Shown: positions 36,794-46,993, counted from the stretch's first letter. The stretch is 64,000 nucleotides of DNA from Caldithrix sp. (GCA_020722815.1 DYKB01000019.1:1-64000), one strand, 5' to 3'. Translations and numbers: made by a program. The notes: generated by a model from the sequence alone, not told the origin.

Positions 36794-38173
36794 ATGTTAA
36801 CTTCAAAATACGCTTTCGAATTTATAATTTTCCTGCAATTGCTTTTTGTGTCCGTCATTTTGGCTGGTGGGAGGGAGTTAATGAAAGTGGGAATGGCCTC
36901 AATCGATATCACCCCGAAAGAATCGATTATGTTGGTAGGCTATGCGGCACGTACCGAGCCATCCAGCGGCGTGGTTCATCCGATTTATGCGCGCGCGATT
37001 GCTTTTGAAGATCAGACTGGTCAAAGAAATGTGCTGATTACAGCGGATTTGGTTGGCTTTTCGCGCAATTTGTCGGATGAAATTTCTCTTCAGGTCGAAA
37101 AAGAGTTCAATATTCCGCGTGCATGTTTGATATTTTCTGCCAGTCACACCCACACCGCACCTTTGCTGAACTGTCTGAAATTACAAATGTATGTGCTCAC
37201 CGGGACCCAGCAGAAGACGATTGATGAGTATACACAATTTTTAAAAGAATCCCTCCTGCAGGTCATTCGACTTGCGATAAATGATTTGGCGCCCGCAAAC
37301 CTGACTTTTGGTAGTGGTCAGGCTGAAATTGGTATTAATCGCCGGGCTTTTACATCCAGAGGAGTGATTATTGGTATCAATCCCGATGGCCCGGTGGATA
37401 CCCAGGTGCCAGTGCTGGCGATTTCAGACACGAATCAGCAGTTAAGTGGCGTATTATTTGGCTTCGCCTGTCATGGGACAACCTTGGGGGGGAGTGATTA
37501 TTATCAGGTCTGTGGTGATTATATGGGCTTTGCGCGGGAGTATTTGGAATTGTCGCAGAAAAATATAGTGACCTTTTTCACCCCCGGCTGTAGTGCCGAT
37601 ATCAATCCCTATCCTCGTGGTACGCTTCATCTGGCGCGCTTGCATGGCCTGCGATTGGCCGGTGCGGTCGCTTCTGTATTACGGCCGGAGATGCTTACCG
37701 TTGATGGTCCAATTCGCTGTTTATTGAAAACTGTTGAATTGCCATTTTCTAAAATTCCGTCAACCAGTGAATTTAAAGAGCGATTAAAAGATGAAAATCT
37801 CCATGTCCAGCGGCATGCGCGTTATTTTCTGGATTTACTTGAAAAAGAAAAAGCGATTCCGAAAACCTATTCATATCCCATTCAGGTCTGGCAATTTGGT
37901 AGGGATTTGACAATGGTTGTGTTGGGTGGTGAAGTGGTTGTCGATTACGCCCTGCGGCTGAAGCGTGAATTAAAAAATCATCATGTCTGGATGATTGCCA
38001 ATGCGAATGATGATTGTGGGTATATCGGTTCAGCGCGAACACTTTACGAAGGTGGATATGAAGCGGATAACTCCACGATCTATTATTTTTTGCCTTCTCG
38101 ATGGGATTTTCAGGTAGAAGAGATAATTATTTCGACAGTTAAAGAAATGGTTGCCAGTGTTGATTCATTATAA
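36794..38173 (+). CDS. Neutral ceramidase-like exported hydrolase
   Basis: The 459-residue protein resembles the catalytic part of neutral/alkaline non-lysosomal ceramidases, zinc amidases that split ceramide into sphingosine and fatty acid. It has a signal peptide (to about 26), the opening VGMASIDITPKE, the zinc motif SASHTHTAP, the serine-region-like tract ACHGTTLGGSDYYQVCGDYMGFA and TPGCSADINP. It is shorter than full ceramidases (about 640) and seems to lack the C-terminal Ig-like domain. Many bacterial members of this family are not proven ceramidases. It lies in the GxGYxYP-bracketed cluster and precedes the DegT-type gene by about 110 bases. Confidence 0.8.
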   Translation: MLTSKYAFEFIIFLQLLFVSVILAGGRELMKVGMASIDITPKESIMLVGYAARTEPSSGVVHPIYARAIAFEDQTGQRNVLITADLVGFSRNLSDEISLQVEKEFNIPRACLIFSASHTHTAPLLNCLKLQMYVLTGTQQKTIDEYTQFLKESLLQVIRLAINDLAPANLTFGSGQAEIGINRRAFTSRGVIIGINPDGPVDTQVPVLAISDTNQQLSGVLFGFACHGTTLGGSDYYQVCGDYMGFAREYLELSQKNIVTFFTPGCSADINPYPRGTLHLARLHGLRLAGAVASVLRPEMLTVDGPIRCLLKTVELPFSKIPSTSEFKERLKDENLHVQRHARYFLDLLEKEKAIPKTYSYPIQVWQFGRDLTMVVLGGEVVVDYALRLKRELKNHHVWMIANANDDCGYIGSARTLYEGGYEADNSTIYYFLPSRWDFQVEEIIISTVKEMVASVDSL

Positions 38174-38283
38174 ATAAGTGCAGAAGAAAACGATTTTGAA
38201 CTATTTTAATGAAAACTGATATTTATTTGACAATATTCGAACTCATTTTTGATTTTTATTAAAAATATAAGGAGTGTATGGTC

Positions 38284-39636
38284 ATGAAATTAAAAAAATT
38301 ATCACGGCGTCATTTCATCCAGACGACAGCGGCAGGTTCAGCCATGCTGGCGTTATCGGGTATTTCACCGATGAGTTATGTTCATCGTACCAACACCTCA
38401 AAACCGGCATTATTGGGAGGCGCGCCCGTTAGAAGTGCTTCCTGGCCAACATGGCCCGTATGGAATAGTACGTGGGAACCAAAAGTGATAGCGATATTGC
38501 GGAGTGGGCGCTGGTGGCGCGGAAAGGGCGAACATGTGGCTGATTTTGAAAAGGCGTATGCCGCGTTGATGGGCGCAAAAAGGTGTCTTGCCACCGCTAG
38601 TGGTACAACGGCTTTGTTAATCAGCTTGCATGTTCTGGATGTCGACGCCGGCGATGAAGTAATTGTTTCTCCCTTTACTTTTATTGCGTCGTATAACGCC
38701 ATATTACTTGGAAAAGCATTGCCGGTTTTTCCGGACACAGATCCGAACACTTTTACAATTGACCCCAAAACCATTGAAGGCTGCATTACCGATAGAACAC
38801 GCGCGATAATGCCAGTCCATATTTATGGCCTGCCGTGCGAAATGGATGCCATTAATGAAGTGGCAAAAAAACATAATCTGGCGGTCATTGAAGATGCCTG
38901 TCAGGCGTGGTTAGCTGAATATAAAGGCAAAAAATGTGGTGTTCTTGGGGATTTAGGTTGTTTCAGTTTTCAAAACTCCAAGCATCTCCCAGCCGGTGAA
39001 GGCGGGGCAATTATTGGTGATAATGAGCAGATGATGGATCGTTGTCATTCGTTTCATAATTGTGGGCGGGCTTATGGATCATCAAAAGGTGATAAACCTT
39101 ATTTTATGCGTGGAAGCAACCGGCGGATGCAGCAAATTCAGGCGATGATGCTGTTGCAACAATTGGATAAACTCGTTCAGGAAACCGCTCGCCGGCGTGA
39201 AAATGCCGATTATCTATCTGCAAACTTGCGCGAAATTCCAGGGATTCATCCGGCACGGTTCCCGGAAGATAGTCGGCCGGTATGGCATCTCTTTCCGTTT
39301 CGTTATGATGCCCGGCAATTTAACGGACTGTCCCGTGAAAAATTCATCAAGGCCCTGAATGCAGAGGGCGTTCCATGTTCCACTGGCTATCTGGAGCAAT
39401 ATTTTGATGGTCTTATTGATGAGGCCATTCAATCGCGAGGTTATCAGCGCCTTTTTTCTGAAAAAAGACTAAAGGATTATCGAGAAAGTCTACATGAATT
39501 AAAAGGAAATCGGCTGGTTTGTGAAACCACGGTGGCATTCACGCAAAATTTATTGTTGGCAGAACGGAAAGATATGGATGATATTATCGGTGCGATTCAA
39601 AAAATCCATCAATTCAGTGGTGATTTAGCCAAATAA
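38284..39636 (+). CDS. DegT/DnrJ/EryC1/StrS-type PLP enzyme with Tat signal
   Basis: This fold-type I PLP protein of the sugar aminotransferase family has 450 residues. The Schiff-base lysine lies in NSKHLPAGEGG (about 233), with the cofactor Asp in VIEDACQAW. These enzymes usually add an amino group to a nucleotide-linked keto sugar. Here the N terminus is a twin-arginine signal (LSRRHFIQTTAAG...LALSG), predicting export of the folded, cofactor-loaded enzyme, which is odd for a nucleotide-sugar enzyme. The start at 38284 is favoured over the ATG at 38278 because AAGGAG then has 9-base spacing. It follows the ceramidase-like gene and precedes the second GxGYxYP gene. Confidence 0.85.
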   Translation: MKLKKLSRRHFIQTTAAGSAMLALSGISPMSYVHRTNTSKPALLGGAPVRSASWPTWPVWNSTWEPKVIAILRSGRWWRGKGEHVADFEKAYAALMGAKRCLATASGTTALLISLHVLDVDAGDEVIVSPFTFIASYNAILLGKALPVFPDTDPNTFTIDPKTIEGCITDRTRAIMPVHIYGLPCEMDAINEVAKKHNLAVIEDACQAWLAEYKGKKCGVLGDLGCFSFQNSKHLPAGEGGAIIGDNEQMMDRCHSFHNCGRAYGSSKGDKPYFMRGSNRRMQQIQAMMLLQQLDKLVQETARRRENADYLSANLREIPGIHPARFPEDSRPVWHLFPFRYDARQFNGLSREKFIKALNAEGVPCSTGYLEQYFDGLIDEAIQSRGYQRLFSEKRLKDYRESLHELKGNRLVCETTVAFTQNLLLAERKDMDDIIGAIQKIHQFSGDLAK

Positions 39637-40004
39637 GTAACTTCCATCGATATTTTTGTTAAAATCAAGGAGAGGAGTCACTTCCAATTCCGGGCGGATC
39701 AGATGTTTAAAATAAGTAAGGAAACACCATAAAATAACGAGTTGTCTGATCCGACTTTAGAATTATGATAAAGAGAAATGGGAGGACAGAGAGAATTACA
39801 CGCTATCCTTACATTAACTCCTTGTGGAAAAATAATTTGATTTATTTTGATCAAACCCTAAATTGCTATTTGATTTAAGACTGATAACTCATTAAATTCT
39901 CTGAATTTTCCTTGTTTCCTTCTTGTAAAAATCAATCATATCAAAACAAAAATGATTGGTTTGATCTATTTTAAAGTCATAATTTTTATTGGGAGAGTTG
40001 AAAA
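39637..40004. other. Intergenic region before the second GxGYxYP gene
   Basis: The 368-base AT-rich spacer shows no recognisable gene, RNA or strong repeat. A ribosome-binding site, GGGAGAG, lies just upstream of 40005. A promoter for the next gene is likely but not clearly placed. Confidence 0.4.
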
Positions 40005-42062
40005 ATGTTAAAAGTACCTTTTTTTATCATTTTAGCAATTATTCTCACACCCTTAATCGTCCGTTCACAAACTGATATGACCGGACAATGGGTACTTATT
40101 CCCGCGAAAAGTTCAGAAATCGGTTTATACGAAACAGTTTCAATTGACATATTACAAAATGGTACAAAATTGATAGTGATCCAAAAATGGGGGACGCAAA
40201 GAGGTTTTTCGGATTCGCTGGAATTGATTCCGGATGGGCGTGAAATTGAGGTGATCATTAAAAATCGTGTTTTCCCGACAAATGTTTTTATGGGACTTTC
40301 GATGCCGGTGAATCAAAAACGAAAGTTCAAAGCGGAATGGGTTGAAAACGGAAAAATTCTGAAAATTAATGAGAATTTTAATATTCATGGCTCACAAGGC
40401 CTGAGTCCTGTAAATGTGATGCATGAATATTCGCTTTCTCCGGATCAGGAATTACTCATTTATAAAATCACGCGCTCCACGCGTCAAACGGGTCCGCCGG
40501 TACAATATATTTTCAAGAAAAAAGGTGGAAAAGAAGCTTATTTCATGCGGATCGAGGATAATTGGGAAATTAAAGGAACCCTGGATCAGCAGGCCTGTCT
40601 GATTAGTTTGCAAGGATTGGCGAATATGAATTCGCCCCAATTGTATTTGATTTATCCCAAAAGCTGGCCATTTAATTATACGGAATCCGTTTATGAATTT
40701 TATCGTGATAAACGAAATTATTCGTTCACGGAACTAAAAAGTCTGGAACAGGCACTCGATATTTTTATCAACAACATCAAAGGCTATGTCGTATGGGATC
40801 CGGAAGTCCGGACTTCTCTTATTGTATCGTTCACCGTAGCGGGATTGGAGAAAGCCGTAGTCGTCAGTGAACGACTGATACCCCTGATGGAGAAAAAAGG
40901 CTTGAAACCGGTGATGGATTTCAGAGGAAAATTTGCCGGCCAGACCGATGCGCAAATTTATAACTGGGCGTATAATGAATATTGGCGGCGCTGTAATAAG
41001 GAATTCATCGTCTGGTTAGGAGGGGATGCGGGTCCAATCATGAAACCAGGTGTCGCTGATTGGGGCGTCTATAAGCAGGTGTTTTTTAACGATCTCTCAA
41101 CCAAACCCGAAGATAAAGAAGAATATGCCCTGGCCAATAAAATTCTGTCAGAAATGAAACCGGGTACGATTGTGATGGGATGGCATTCGTATGTTAAAGA
41201 TAGAGAACGTGACCATGTCAAATTGACTTCCAGCTATGGTTTTGCGGTCGAAGGTTTGCATACTTTACCGAATTTCAGTTTTAACCATCAGATTCCATTT
41301 TCAAAAGGTTTCAAGATGAAAAATAATCATCATATCGAACCTGGAAAGCAGTACGTTCCCGCGAATAAAGTCTACATTTCCTGTGTGCAAACCGATGGTT
41401 TGGGAATTGGTGCCTGGCTGAAACCGGGACGGGGTGAAATTCCTTATGCCTGGGAAGTGATTATGAACTATGTCTGGTTGGCACCTGGCATGCTGGAATA
41501 TTTTTACTCGTTAGCCACATCAAATGATTACTTCATCGGTTGTCTTTCCGGTCCGGGTTATATGTATCCCAAAGCGGTTTCCCCGAAGCTTTTACCAGGA
41601 TTAATTTCCCGTGCTGATGAACTAATGCATCAACTGGATCTGAATGTTTTTGAAATTATGGACTATTCAGAAGGGGCGACTGTCGAAGGAAATACCGAAC
41701 TCACCAAAGAAGTGGTCGATGCCTATTATAAAGGCATGCCGGAAGCCATCGGCTTTATCAATGGCTATGCACCGGCGTACACTTTTACCTGCAAGGATAA
41801 ACGTCCGTTGATTTCCTATGACTACTATCTTTCTCCAACACGTCCTGAAGATGATGCGGTGGCGGATTTAGAAGAATTGGCCGCTATCAATAAACAACGC
41901 CCCTACTTTTTATTGATACATGTCCGTGAATCCAGTGATGTAAAACGGGTGAAAGGGATTCTGGACAAATTGGGAGCTAATTTCGAACTTGTTCCCGTTG
42001 ATCTCTTTTTAAAAATGGCTGGTGCGAACGCAACTTTTAAAGAGCGATTTTTGAAAAGATAA
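40005..42062 (+). CDS. GxGYxYP-family putative glycoside hydrolase, paralog 2
   Basis: The 685-residue paralog of the 32603-34669 protein has the same order of parts: signal peptide (to RSQ), a ~150-residue N-terminal domain (TGQWVLIPAKSSEIGLYE...), a central region, and the GPGYMYP motif (about 516-522). FEIMDYSEGATVEGN and YDYYLSPTRPE follow. Aligned blocks are mostly identical or conservative throughout, so this is a recent or strongly conserved duplication. GGGAGAG precedes the ATG. Both copies retain every acidic block I can see, so neither looks inactive. They may act on related substrates. Confidence 0.8.
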   Translation: MLKVPFFIILAIILTPLIVRSQTDMTGQWVLIPAKSSEIGLYETVSIDILQNGTKLIVIQKWGTQRGFSDSLELIPDGREIEVIIKNRVFPTNVFMGLSMPVNQKRKFKAEWVENGKILKINENFNIHGSQGLSPVNVMHEYSLSPDQELLIYKITRSTRQTGPPVQYIFKKKGGKEAYFMRIEDNWEIKGTLDQQACLISLQGLANMNSPQLYLIYPKSWPFNYTESVYEFYRDKRNYSFTELKSLEQALDIFINNIKGYVVWDPEVRTSLIVSFTVAGLEKAVVVSERLIPLMEKKGLKPVMDFRGKFAGQTDAQIYNWAYNEYWRRCNKEFIVWLGGDAGPIMKPGVADWGVYKQVFFNDLSTKPEDKEEYALANKILSEMKPGTIVMGWHSYVKDRERDHVKLTSSYGFAVEGLHTLPNFSFNHQIPFSKGFKMKNNHHIEPGKQYVPANKVYISCVQTDGLGIGAWLKPGRGEIPYAWEVIMNYVWLAPGMLEYFYSLATSNDYFIGCLSGPGYMYPKAVSPKLLPGLISRADELMHQLDLNVFEIMDYSEGATVEGNTELTKEVVDAYYKGMPEAIGFINGYAPAYTFTCKDKRPLISYDYYLSPTRPEDDAVADLEELAAINKQRPYFLLIHVRESSDVKRVKGILDKLGANFELVPVDLFLKMAGANATFKERFLKR

Positions 42063-42110
42063 AAGGAATTGCGGGAACGGAACGAGATGGTTTTTCGTAT
42101 GATGAAGGTT

Positions 42111-42185
42111 GTGAGGCGTGATGCGTAATTCGAATAAAAGTTTATATGTTTCTTACGTTTTACGCATCACGCATTACGCAATCAT
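42111..42185. repeat. Inverted GCGTGATGCGTAAT-type repeat
   Basis: A left arm (GTGAGGCGTGATGCGTAATTC) and a right arm (ACGCATCACGCATTACGCAATC) form an imperfect hairpin just upstream of the TPR gene. The repeat is read through by an extended open frame and would add residues such as YVLRITHYAI if translated; that extension is not accepted as part of the gene. Confidence 0.65.
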
Positions 42186-42228
42186 TCATTTCATAATGTT
42201 TAATCGATTACCAATTTTGGAGCACCTT

Positions 42229-43476
42229 ATGAGCGATTATCTTACCCGCGCTCAAATATTATTAAATCAATCTCGCGATGATCAGGCTGAGGCCGAATTA
42301 CGGAAAAGACTGGCGGAGCAGCCGGAGGATCCAGTTGCTCATGCCCTGTTGGCACTTTCGCTGAATGGACAGGGAAAAATGAATGAGGCATTGCACGAAG
42401 CCCGTCAGGCTATTGGTTTTGCGCCGCACCTGTCGTTTATGCATTATGTATTGGCGGAAGTGCTGCACCACAATGGCCGCTATGAAGAGGCTAAAACTGC
42501 AGTCGAAGAGGCAATTCGCCTTGATCCGGAAGAAGCCGATTATTATGGCAGATTGAGCAGCATCCTTTTGGATTTAGGAAAATGGAAAGAGGCGGTTGAT
42601 GCTGCCGAGCAAGGACTGGCCTGTGAACCTGAAAATGTGACCTGTACAAATTGCCGTGCCATTGCTTTGATTAAGCTGGGCCGAAAAATTGAAGCGGGAG
42701 AGTCCATCGAAACCGCTCTGGCACACGATCCGGAAAATCCCATTACCCATGCGAATCTGGGTTGGACCCTGCTTCATCAGAACAAACCAGCCGCGGCAAT
42801 GGAGTCGTTTCGCGAAGCTTTGCGTCTGGACCCCCTGCTCGAATGGGCACGCAGCGGAATTTTACATGCCATGAAAGCCCGCAATCCCATTTATCGGCTA
42901 TTTTTAAACTACCTGCTCTGGATGTCACGCTTAAGTAAGGGCGCGCGTTGGGGACTGGTCATCGGGGTTTATATTCTATTTAGAATATTAAGTGGGGTAA
43001 ATCGCACAATCCCCGCCCTAACGCCGATTCTGACACCGCTTTTAATACTTTATTTACTATTTGTGCTATTAACCTGGACGGCACAGCCACTTTTTAATTT
43101 ATTACTTCGCTTTAATCGTTTTGGGCGATTGGTCCTTTCGCGCGAAGAAAAAATGGCTTCAAATTGGGTCGCATTTTGTGTCGCCCTCGCACTCTTACTT
43201 GCCTTCGCGGGCTTAATTTGGGGCCCCGGAATTTTAATTCTGGGTGCGATTGGTGCCTTTTTAATGATCATTCCAATTTCAGGTATTTTTTATGCGCATT
43301 CAAAAAAATCCCGCTTTTTTCTGATTTTATATGCCCTGGGAATGGGATTGGCCGGTACTGGTTCGTTGGTACTGGGATTGTTGGGCGTCGGACCGTTCAG
43401 CGCGCTGGCTTCATTATTTTTAATTGGCTTTGTTGCTTACTTCTGGATTGCCAATATTATTTATTCTATTGAATAG
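42229..43476 (+). CDS. TPR protein with C-terminal membrane domain
   Basis: The 415-residue protein has about six TPR motifs in its first half (for example NGRYEEAKTAVEEAIRLDPEEADYYGRLSSILLDLGKWKEA), then about five hydrophobic segments in the second half. The TPR part is therefore probably a cytoplasmic protein-binding arm tethered to the inner membrane. The start at 42229 is chosen because GGAG lies about 7 bases before it and MSDYLTRAQILL opens the first TPR helix. The longer frame from 42118 runs through a dispersed repeat. The partner and pathway are unknown. Confidence 0.8.
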   Translation: MSDYLTRAQILLNQSRDDQAEAELRKRLAEQPEDPVAHALLALSLNGQGKMNEALHEARQAIGFAPHLSFMHYVLAEVLHHNGRYEEAKTAVEEAIRLDPEEADYYGRLSSILLDLGKWKEAVDAAEQGLACEPENVTCTNCRAIALIKLGRKIEAGESIETALAHDPENPITHANLGWTLLHQNKPAAAMESFREALRLDPLLEWARSGILHAMKARNPIYRLFLNYLLWMSRLSKGARWGLVIGVYILFRILSGVNRTIPALTPILTPLLILYLLFVLLTWTAQPLFNLLLRFNRFGRLVLSREEKMASNWVAFCVALALLLAFAGLIWGPGILILGAIGAFLMIIPISGIFYAHSKKSRFFLILYALGMGLAGTGSLVLGLLGVGPFSALASLFLIGFVAYFWIANIIYSIE

Positions 43477-43518
43477 AAGTCAGTCGGATGTTGCTTTTTT
43501 GAGGGCAAGAAGTAATGG

Positions 43519-43553
43519 TAAATTGCGTAATGCGTGAAACGTAACATGTGATG
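43519..43553. repeat. GCGTAATGCGTGAAACGTAA repeat arm
   Basis: A single arm of the same family as 42111-42185 and 59845-59924, lying between the TPR gene and the P-loop kinase gene. Confidence 0.5.
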
Positions 43554-43607
43554 GATAAAAATCGGATACTGATTTAAAAAATAAATTTTTGATTTGTTAA
43601 TTTTGAT

Positions 43608-44171
43608 ATGAAAGCACCCCTGGTCATCATCATCACCGGACCGCCCTGTGTTGGGAAAACCACCTTGGGTCGTAAAATTGCCGAAAAATTTCAATTACCA
43701 TTCGTCCATAAAGATGGAATTAAGGAGCTTCTTTTCGATCTTCTCGGTTGGAAAGATCGGGCGTGGTCGAAAGAAATGAGTCAATTGAGCTATCATCTCA
43801 TTTTTTATTTTTTGGAAATTCAGCTTCAAGCAAAAAAATCAGTAATTATTGAAAGTAATTTTTCAGATCAGGAACACACCATTCAATTTTTGAAGCTTAG
43901 AGAGCAGTATGATTTTATTACGCTTCAGATTAATTGCTATGCCGATGGTGAAGTATTACGTCAACGATTTGATGAACGTGCTGTTGCTGGCATCCGTCAT
44001 CCTGGTCATGTAGATTTCATTTTGATAGCTGAATTACGCCCCCTTTTATTAAAAGGCATGCTGCCGCCTTTAAAAATCCCGTGCAATTGTATACAGGTAG
44101 ATATGACTGATTTTGATAAAATTGATTATGCCAGGATTTATCGTGAAATTGAAGATCATCTATCAAAATAG
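43608..44171 (+). CDS. Small P-loop kinase-like protein
   Basis: The 187-residue single-domain P-loop NTPase has a Walker A of the form GPPCVGKTT (11-19). A lid-like region with arginines (LRQRFDERAVAGIRHPGH) and the SVIIESNF strand resemble small-molecule kinases of the AAA_33/zeta-toxin-like group. The substrate is unknown: nucleoside, sugar or antibiotic kinases share this layout. No clear ribosome-binding site precedes the ATG, so the start is less certain. It stands alone between repeats and a long spacer. Confidence 0.65.
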   Translation: MKAPLVIIITGPPCVGKTTLGRKIAEKFQLPFVHKDGIKELLFDLLGWKDRAWSKEMSQLSYHLIFYFLEIQLQAKKSVIIESNFSDQEHTIQFLKLREQYDFITLQINCYADGEVLRQRFDERAVAGIRHPGHVDFILIAELRPLLLKGMLPPLKIPCNCIQVDMTDFDKIDYARIYREIEDHLSK

Positions 44172-44823
44172 CTTATGAATATTAGATAACACAAGCAATC
44201 GGTTGGAGAAAGTTGGGTTCCTTATTGAAAAATATTTCTCGGCTAAGAAATTGAAGCGATAATGAGGAGTAGTAAAATCTGGCATACTTTTTGAAATGAT
44301 CGAATTAAAGCCTTTTTTTTATTTAAATTGTTCAAATTCCGACCAGAAGCATTCTGTTTTGTAACTCTCGAAGTTATCTATTGATTCACATGATTGAAAG
44401 AATTGAGGAATTTTTAAAAAAAGTATTGACTTTTAGCATATTTTCTTTTATATTGGCAGGCTTTTAAAACGCCTTCTGTTGCTGGTGAAGGTGTTGGTTG
44501 ATGGGGCGATTTTTTGAAGGTTTTCATGTTGCGAATCAGCTGACCTGCGGGAAAGCATTTATTATATAAATCTTAAACCCACTTCAGGGAAATAATTTAC
44601 ACAACATATCTTATTATATTTTCCTTCAATTTTACCAAAATATACTGCGATACGCCTCTTGATGAGATGATTTTTGTAGTAAATTCATAATTTGGAATAT
44701 TTTTTTTCTGTAAAAATATTGGTCTGTAATTGAATTTTTTTAAATTGTTAATATTGTTGTAAAATGATTTGATTACAATTATAAAATAAAATGAACAAAA
44801 AATTATAAAATGAGGAGTTAGAA
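44172..44823. other. Long leader region of the EF-G gene
   Basis: This 652-base gene-free stretch contains a strong promoter match (44426-44454), leaving a predicted leader of about 360 bases before the EF-G start. Part of it (44465-44560) is less AT-rich than its surroundings and could be structured. It does not match tmRNA, 6S, SRP or RNase P signatures that I know. Confidence 0.4.
44426..44454 (+). promoter_or_regulatory. Strong sigma-70-like promoter upstream of EF-G
   Basis: TTGACT (44426-44431), a 17-base spacer and TATATT (44449-44454). The same -10 and spacing recur before the M23 peptidase gene. Confidence 0.6.
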
Positions 44824-46914
44824 GTGCAGCGACAGGTACCAATAGAACGGGTGCGAAATGTTGGAATTATGGCACATATTGATGCCGGAAAGACAACCGC
44901 TACAGAAAGAATTTTATTTTTTACGGGTCGAAATTATAAAATTGGGGAAGTCCATAATGGTGAAGCCACCATGGACTGGATGGATCAGGAAAAAGAGCGG
45001 GGAATAACTATTACTTCCGCCGCGACCACCACTTTATGGAAAAATCATCGAATTAATGTTATCGATACACCCGGTCACGTGGATTTTACCGCAGAAGTTG
45101 AACGGAGTTTACGTGTTCTGGATGGCGCGATTGCGCTTTTTTGTGCGGTTGGCGGTGTTCAGCCACAATCAGAAACTGTCTGGCGGCAATCGGAAAAATA
45201 TAATGTGCCCCGAATTGCCTTTATTAATAAAATGGATCGTTTTGGTGCTGATTTTTATGCGGTTTTAAATGATATTGAAGAGATGTTAGGTGCGAATGCG
45301 GTACCAATTGTAATCCCAATTGGTGCTGAGGATAATTTTGCCGGTATTATTGATTTACTGGAGATGAAGGCGATTTATTATGATGATGAAAAATTAAACA
45401 TGACCTATCATGAAGCGCCCATTCCAGAAAATATGCAGGAAATAGCCGAAAAGTATCATAAAATTTTAATAGAAAAAGCAGCGGAACAAGATGAATCATT
45501 ATTAGAAAAATTTTGTGAAGGTATCGAAATATCCCGTGATGAAGTTGTCAAAGCATTGCGGGAAGCCGTTATCCATTGTCATGTGGTTCCTGTTTTGTGT
45601 GGTTCGGCCTATAAGAACAAAGGCATTCGCCGCTTATTGGATGCGGTAGTGGACTATTTACCTTCACCATTGGACCGCCCGCCAATTATTGATGCGCGAC
45701 AGGAACATAATAAAAAATTGGTTCATCATCCGTCTGATTTGGCACCATTTGCGGCGCTGGCGTTTAAAATTATGACTGATAAGCACATGGGAAAAATGAC
45801 CTTTTTCCGGGTCTATTCAGGAATGATTAAAGCTGGTTCGTATATTTTTAATTCGACCCGCAATAAAAAGCAACGTGTCGGGCGTCTCCTCCAGATGCAC
45901 GCAAACAAGCAGGAAGAACGTGATACTATTTTCTGCGGTGATATTGGAGTTGCTATTGGCTTAAGCGATACGACAACCGGTGATACGTTGTGCTCTGAAG
46001 AACATCCAATTATTCTGGAAACGATTGAATTCCCAACTCCAGTCGTTGCCATGTCGGTCAAAGCGAAAGAAAATCAAAATCGGGACAAATTAACTCAGTC
46101 ATTATTGAAATTATCCGCTGAAGACCCTACTTTCATCGTTCGCACTGATTCCGAAACAAGCGAAACAGTGGTTTCGGGGATGGGTGAACTGCACCTGGAA
46201 ATTCTGCTGGAGCGTCTGCGTCGAGAATTTAATGTGGATACAATTGTTGGGCCGCCAGAAGTCGCTTATCGGGAAACCATTACACGTGAAGTGACTGAAA
46301 ATTTGAAATATGCCAAACAGTCGGGTGGCCATGGACAGTTTGCCCATGTGATTCTTCTGCTCGAACCACTTCCCCCGCAAAAGGGCTTTGAATTTCTGGA
46401 TAAAGTGGTTGGCGGCAATGTTCCAAGAGAATATATTCCCGCTGTTGAAAAAGGCGTGCTCGATGCAATGTCTGAAGGTCCTTTCGCACGCTATCCTGTT
46501 GTAAATGTTCGGGTTACGCTGGTTGATGGCTCTTTTCACCCGGTCGATTCTTCCGAAATGGCCTTCCGAATCGCGGGCAGAATGGCTTTCCGCGAAGCAT
46601 TTATGAAAGCCAGTCCCGAACTTTTAGAACCCGTGATGTCCATTGAAATAACGACACCTGAAGAGTATATGGGACCGATTACCAGTAGTATCTGTTCGAA
46701 ACGGGGTAAAATTCTCGGTATGGATGCGAAAAATGGAACGCGAATCGTTAAAGCCAATGCCCCCCTGGCGGATATGTTTGGTTACACCACCGAATTACGA
46801 AATATTACATCCGGCCGGGCAGCCGCTTCGATGCACTTTGATCACTATGAAACCGTTCCTTTCGCCCTGTCCGAAGAAATTGTGGAAAAACGACGTCAGA
46901 GAAATGGAAAATAA
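44824..46914 (+). CDS. fusA: Elongation factor G
   Basis: The 696-residue translational GTPase moves tRNA and mRNA through the ribosome and helps recycle it. The G domain shows AHIDAGKTT (P-loop), [11 protein letters not shown] (switch I), DTPGHVDF and NKMD. Domains II-V are complete ([19 protein letters not shown] and EYMGPI regions), so length and content are normal. The start is GTG with GAGGAG 6 bases upstream. It is not beside rpsL, rpsG or tuf, so it may be a second EF-G paralog rather than the str-operon copy. It has its own promoter and a strong terminator directly after it. Confidence 0.95.
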   Translation: MQRQVPIERVRNVGIMAHIDAGKTTATERILFFTGRNYKIGEVHNGEATMDWMDQEKERGITITSAATTTLWKNHRINVIDTPGHVDFTAEVERSLRVLDGAIALFCAVGGVQPQSETVWRQSEKYNVPRIAFINKMDRFGADFYAVLNDIEEMLGANAVPIVIPIGAEDNFAGIIDLLEMKAIYYDDEKLNMTYHEAPIPENMQEIAEKYHKILIEKAAEQDESLLEKFCEGIEISRDEVVKALREAVIHCHVVPVLCGSAYKNKGIRRLLDAVVDYLPSPLDRPPIIDARQEHNKKLVHHPSDLAPFAALAFKIMTDKHMGKMTFFRVYSGMIKAGSYIFNSTRNKKQRVGRLLQMHANKQEERDTIFCGDIGVAIGLSDTTTGDTLCSEEHPIILETIEFPTPVVAMSVKAKENQNRDKLTQSLLKLSAEDPTFIVRTDSETSETVVSGMGELHLEILLERLRREFNVDTIVGPPEVAYRETITREVTENLKYAKQSGGHGQFAHVILLLEPLPPQKGFEFLDKVVGGNVPREYIPAVEKGVLDAMSEGPFARYPVVNVRVTLVDGSFHPVDSSEMAFRIAGRMAFREAFMKASPELLEPVMSIEITTPEEYMGPITSSICSKRGKILGMDAKNGTRIVKANAPLADMFGYTTELRNITSGRAAASMHFDHYETVPFALSEEIVEKRRQRNGK

Positions 46915-46948
46915 TCAACTTGAATCTAAATTAAGATAAAATTTGGCC

Positions 46949-46993
46949 AATCAGATCGTTCGGCAATTTTTTCCGAACGATCTGATTCTTTTT
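46949..46993 (+). terminator. Rho-independent terminator after EF-G
   Basis: A perfect 15-bp stem (46949-46963 with 46973-46987) closes a 9-base loop. It is followed by CTTTTT. It ends the EF-G transcript and isolates it from the polysaccharide genes. Confidence 0.9.

Noticed and set aside
42118-42228. N-terminal extension of the TPR gene
   Set aside because: It translates the GCGTGATGCGTAAT repeat; the ribosome-binding site and first TPR helix support the start at 42229.
44325-44345. Possible tRNA T-loop (GTTCAAATTC)
   Set aside because: No acceptor, anticodon or D-arm pairing could be built around it.
44461-44600. Possible SRP, 6S or RNase P RNA in the EF-G leader
   Set aside because: A short CTGACCTGCGGGAAAGC stretch is suggestive, but the conserved cores of these RNAs are absent.
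46111-46539. Minus-strand open frame of 142 codons
   Set aside because: It is antisense to domains III-IV of EF-G; no independent features.
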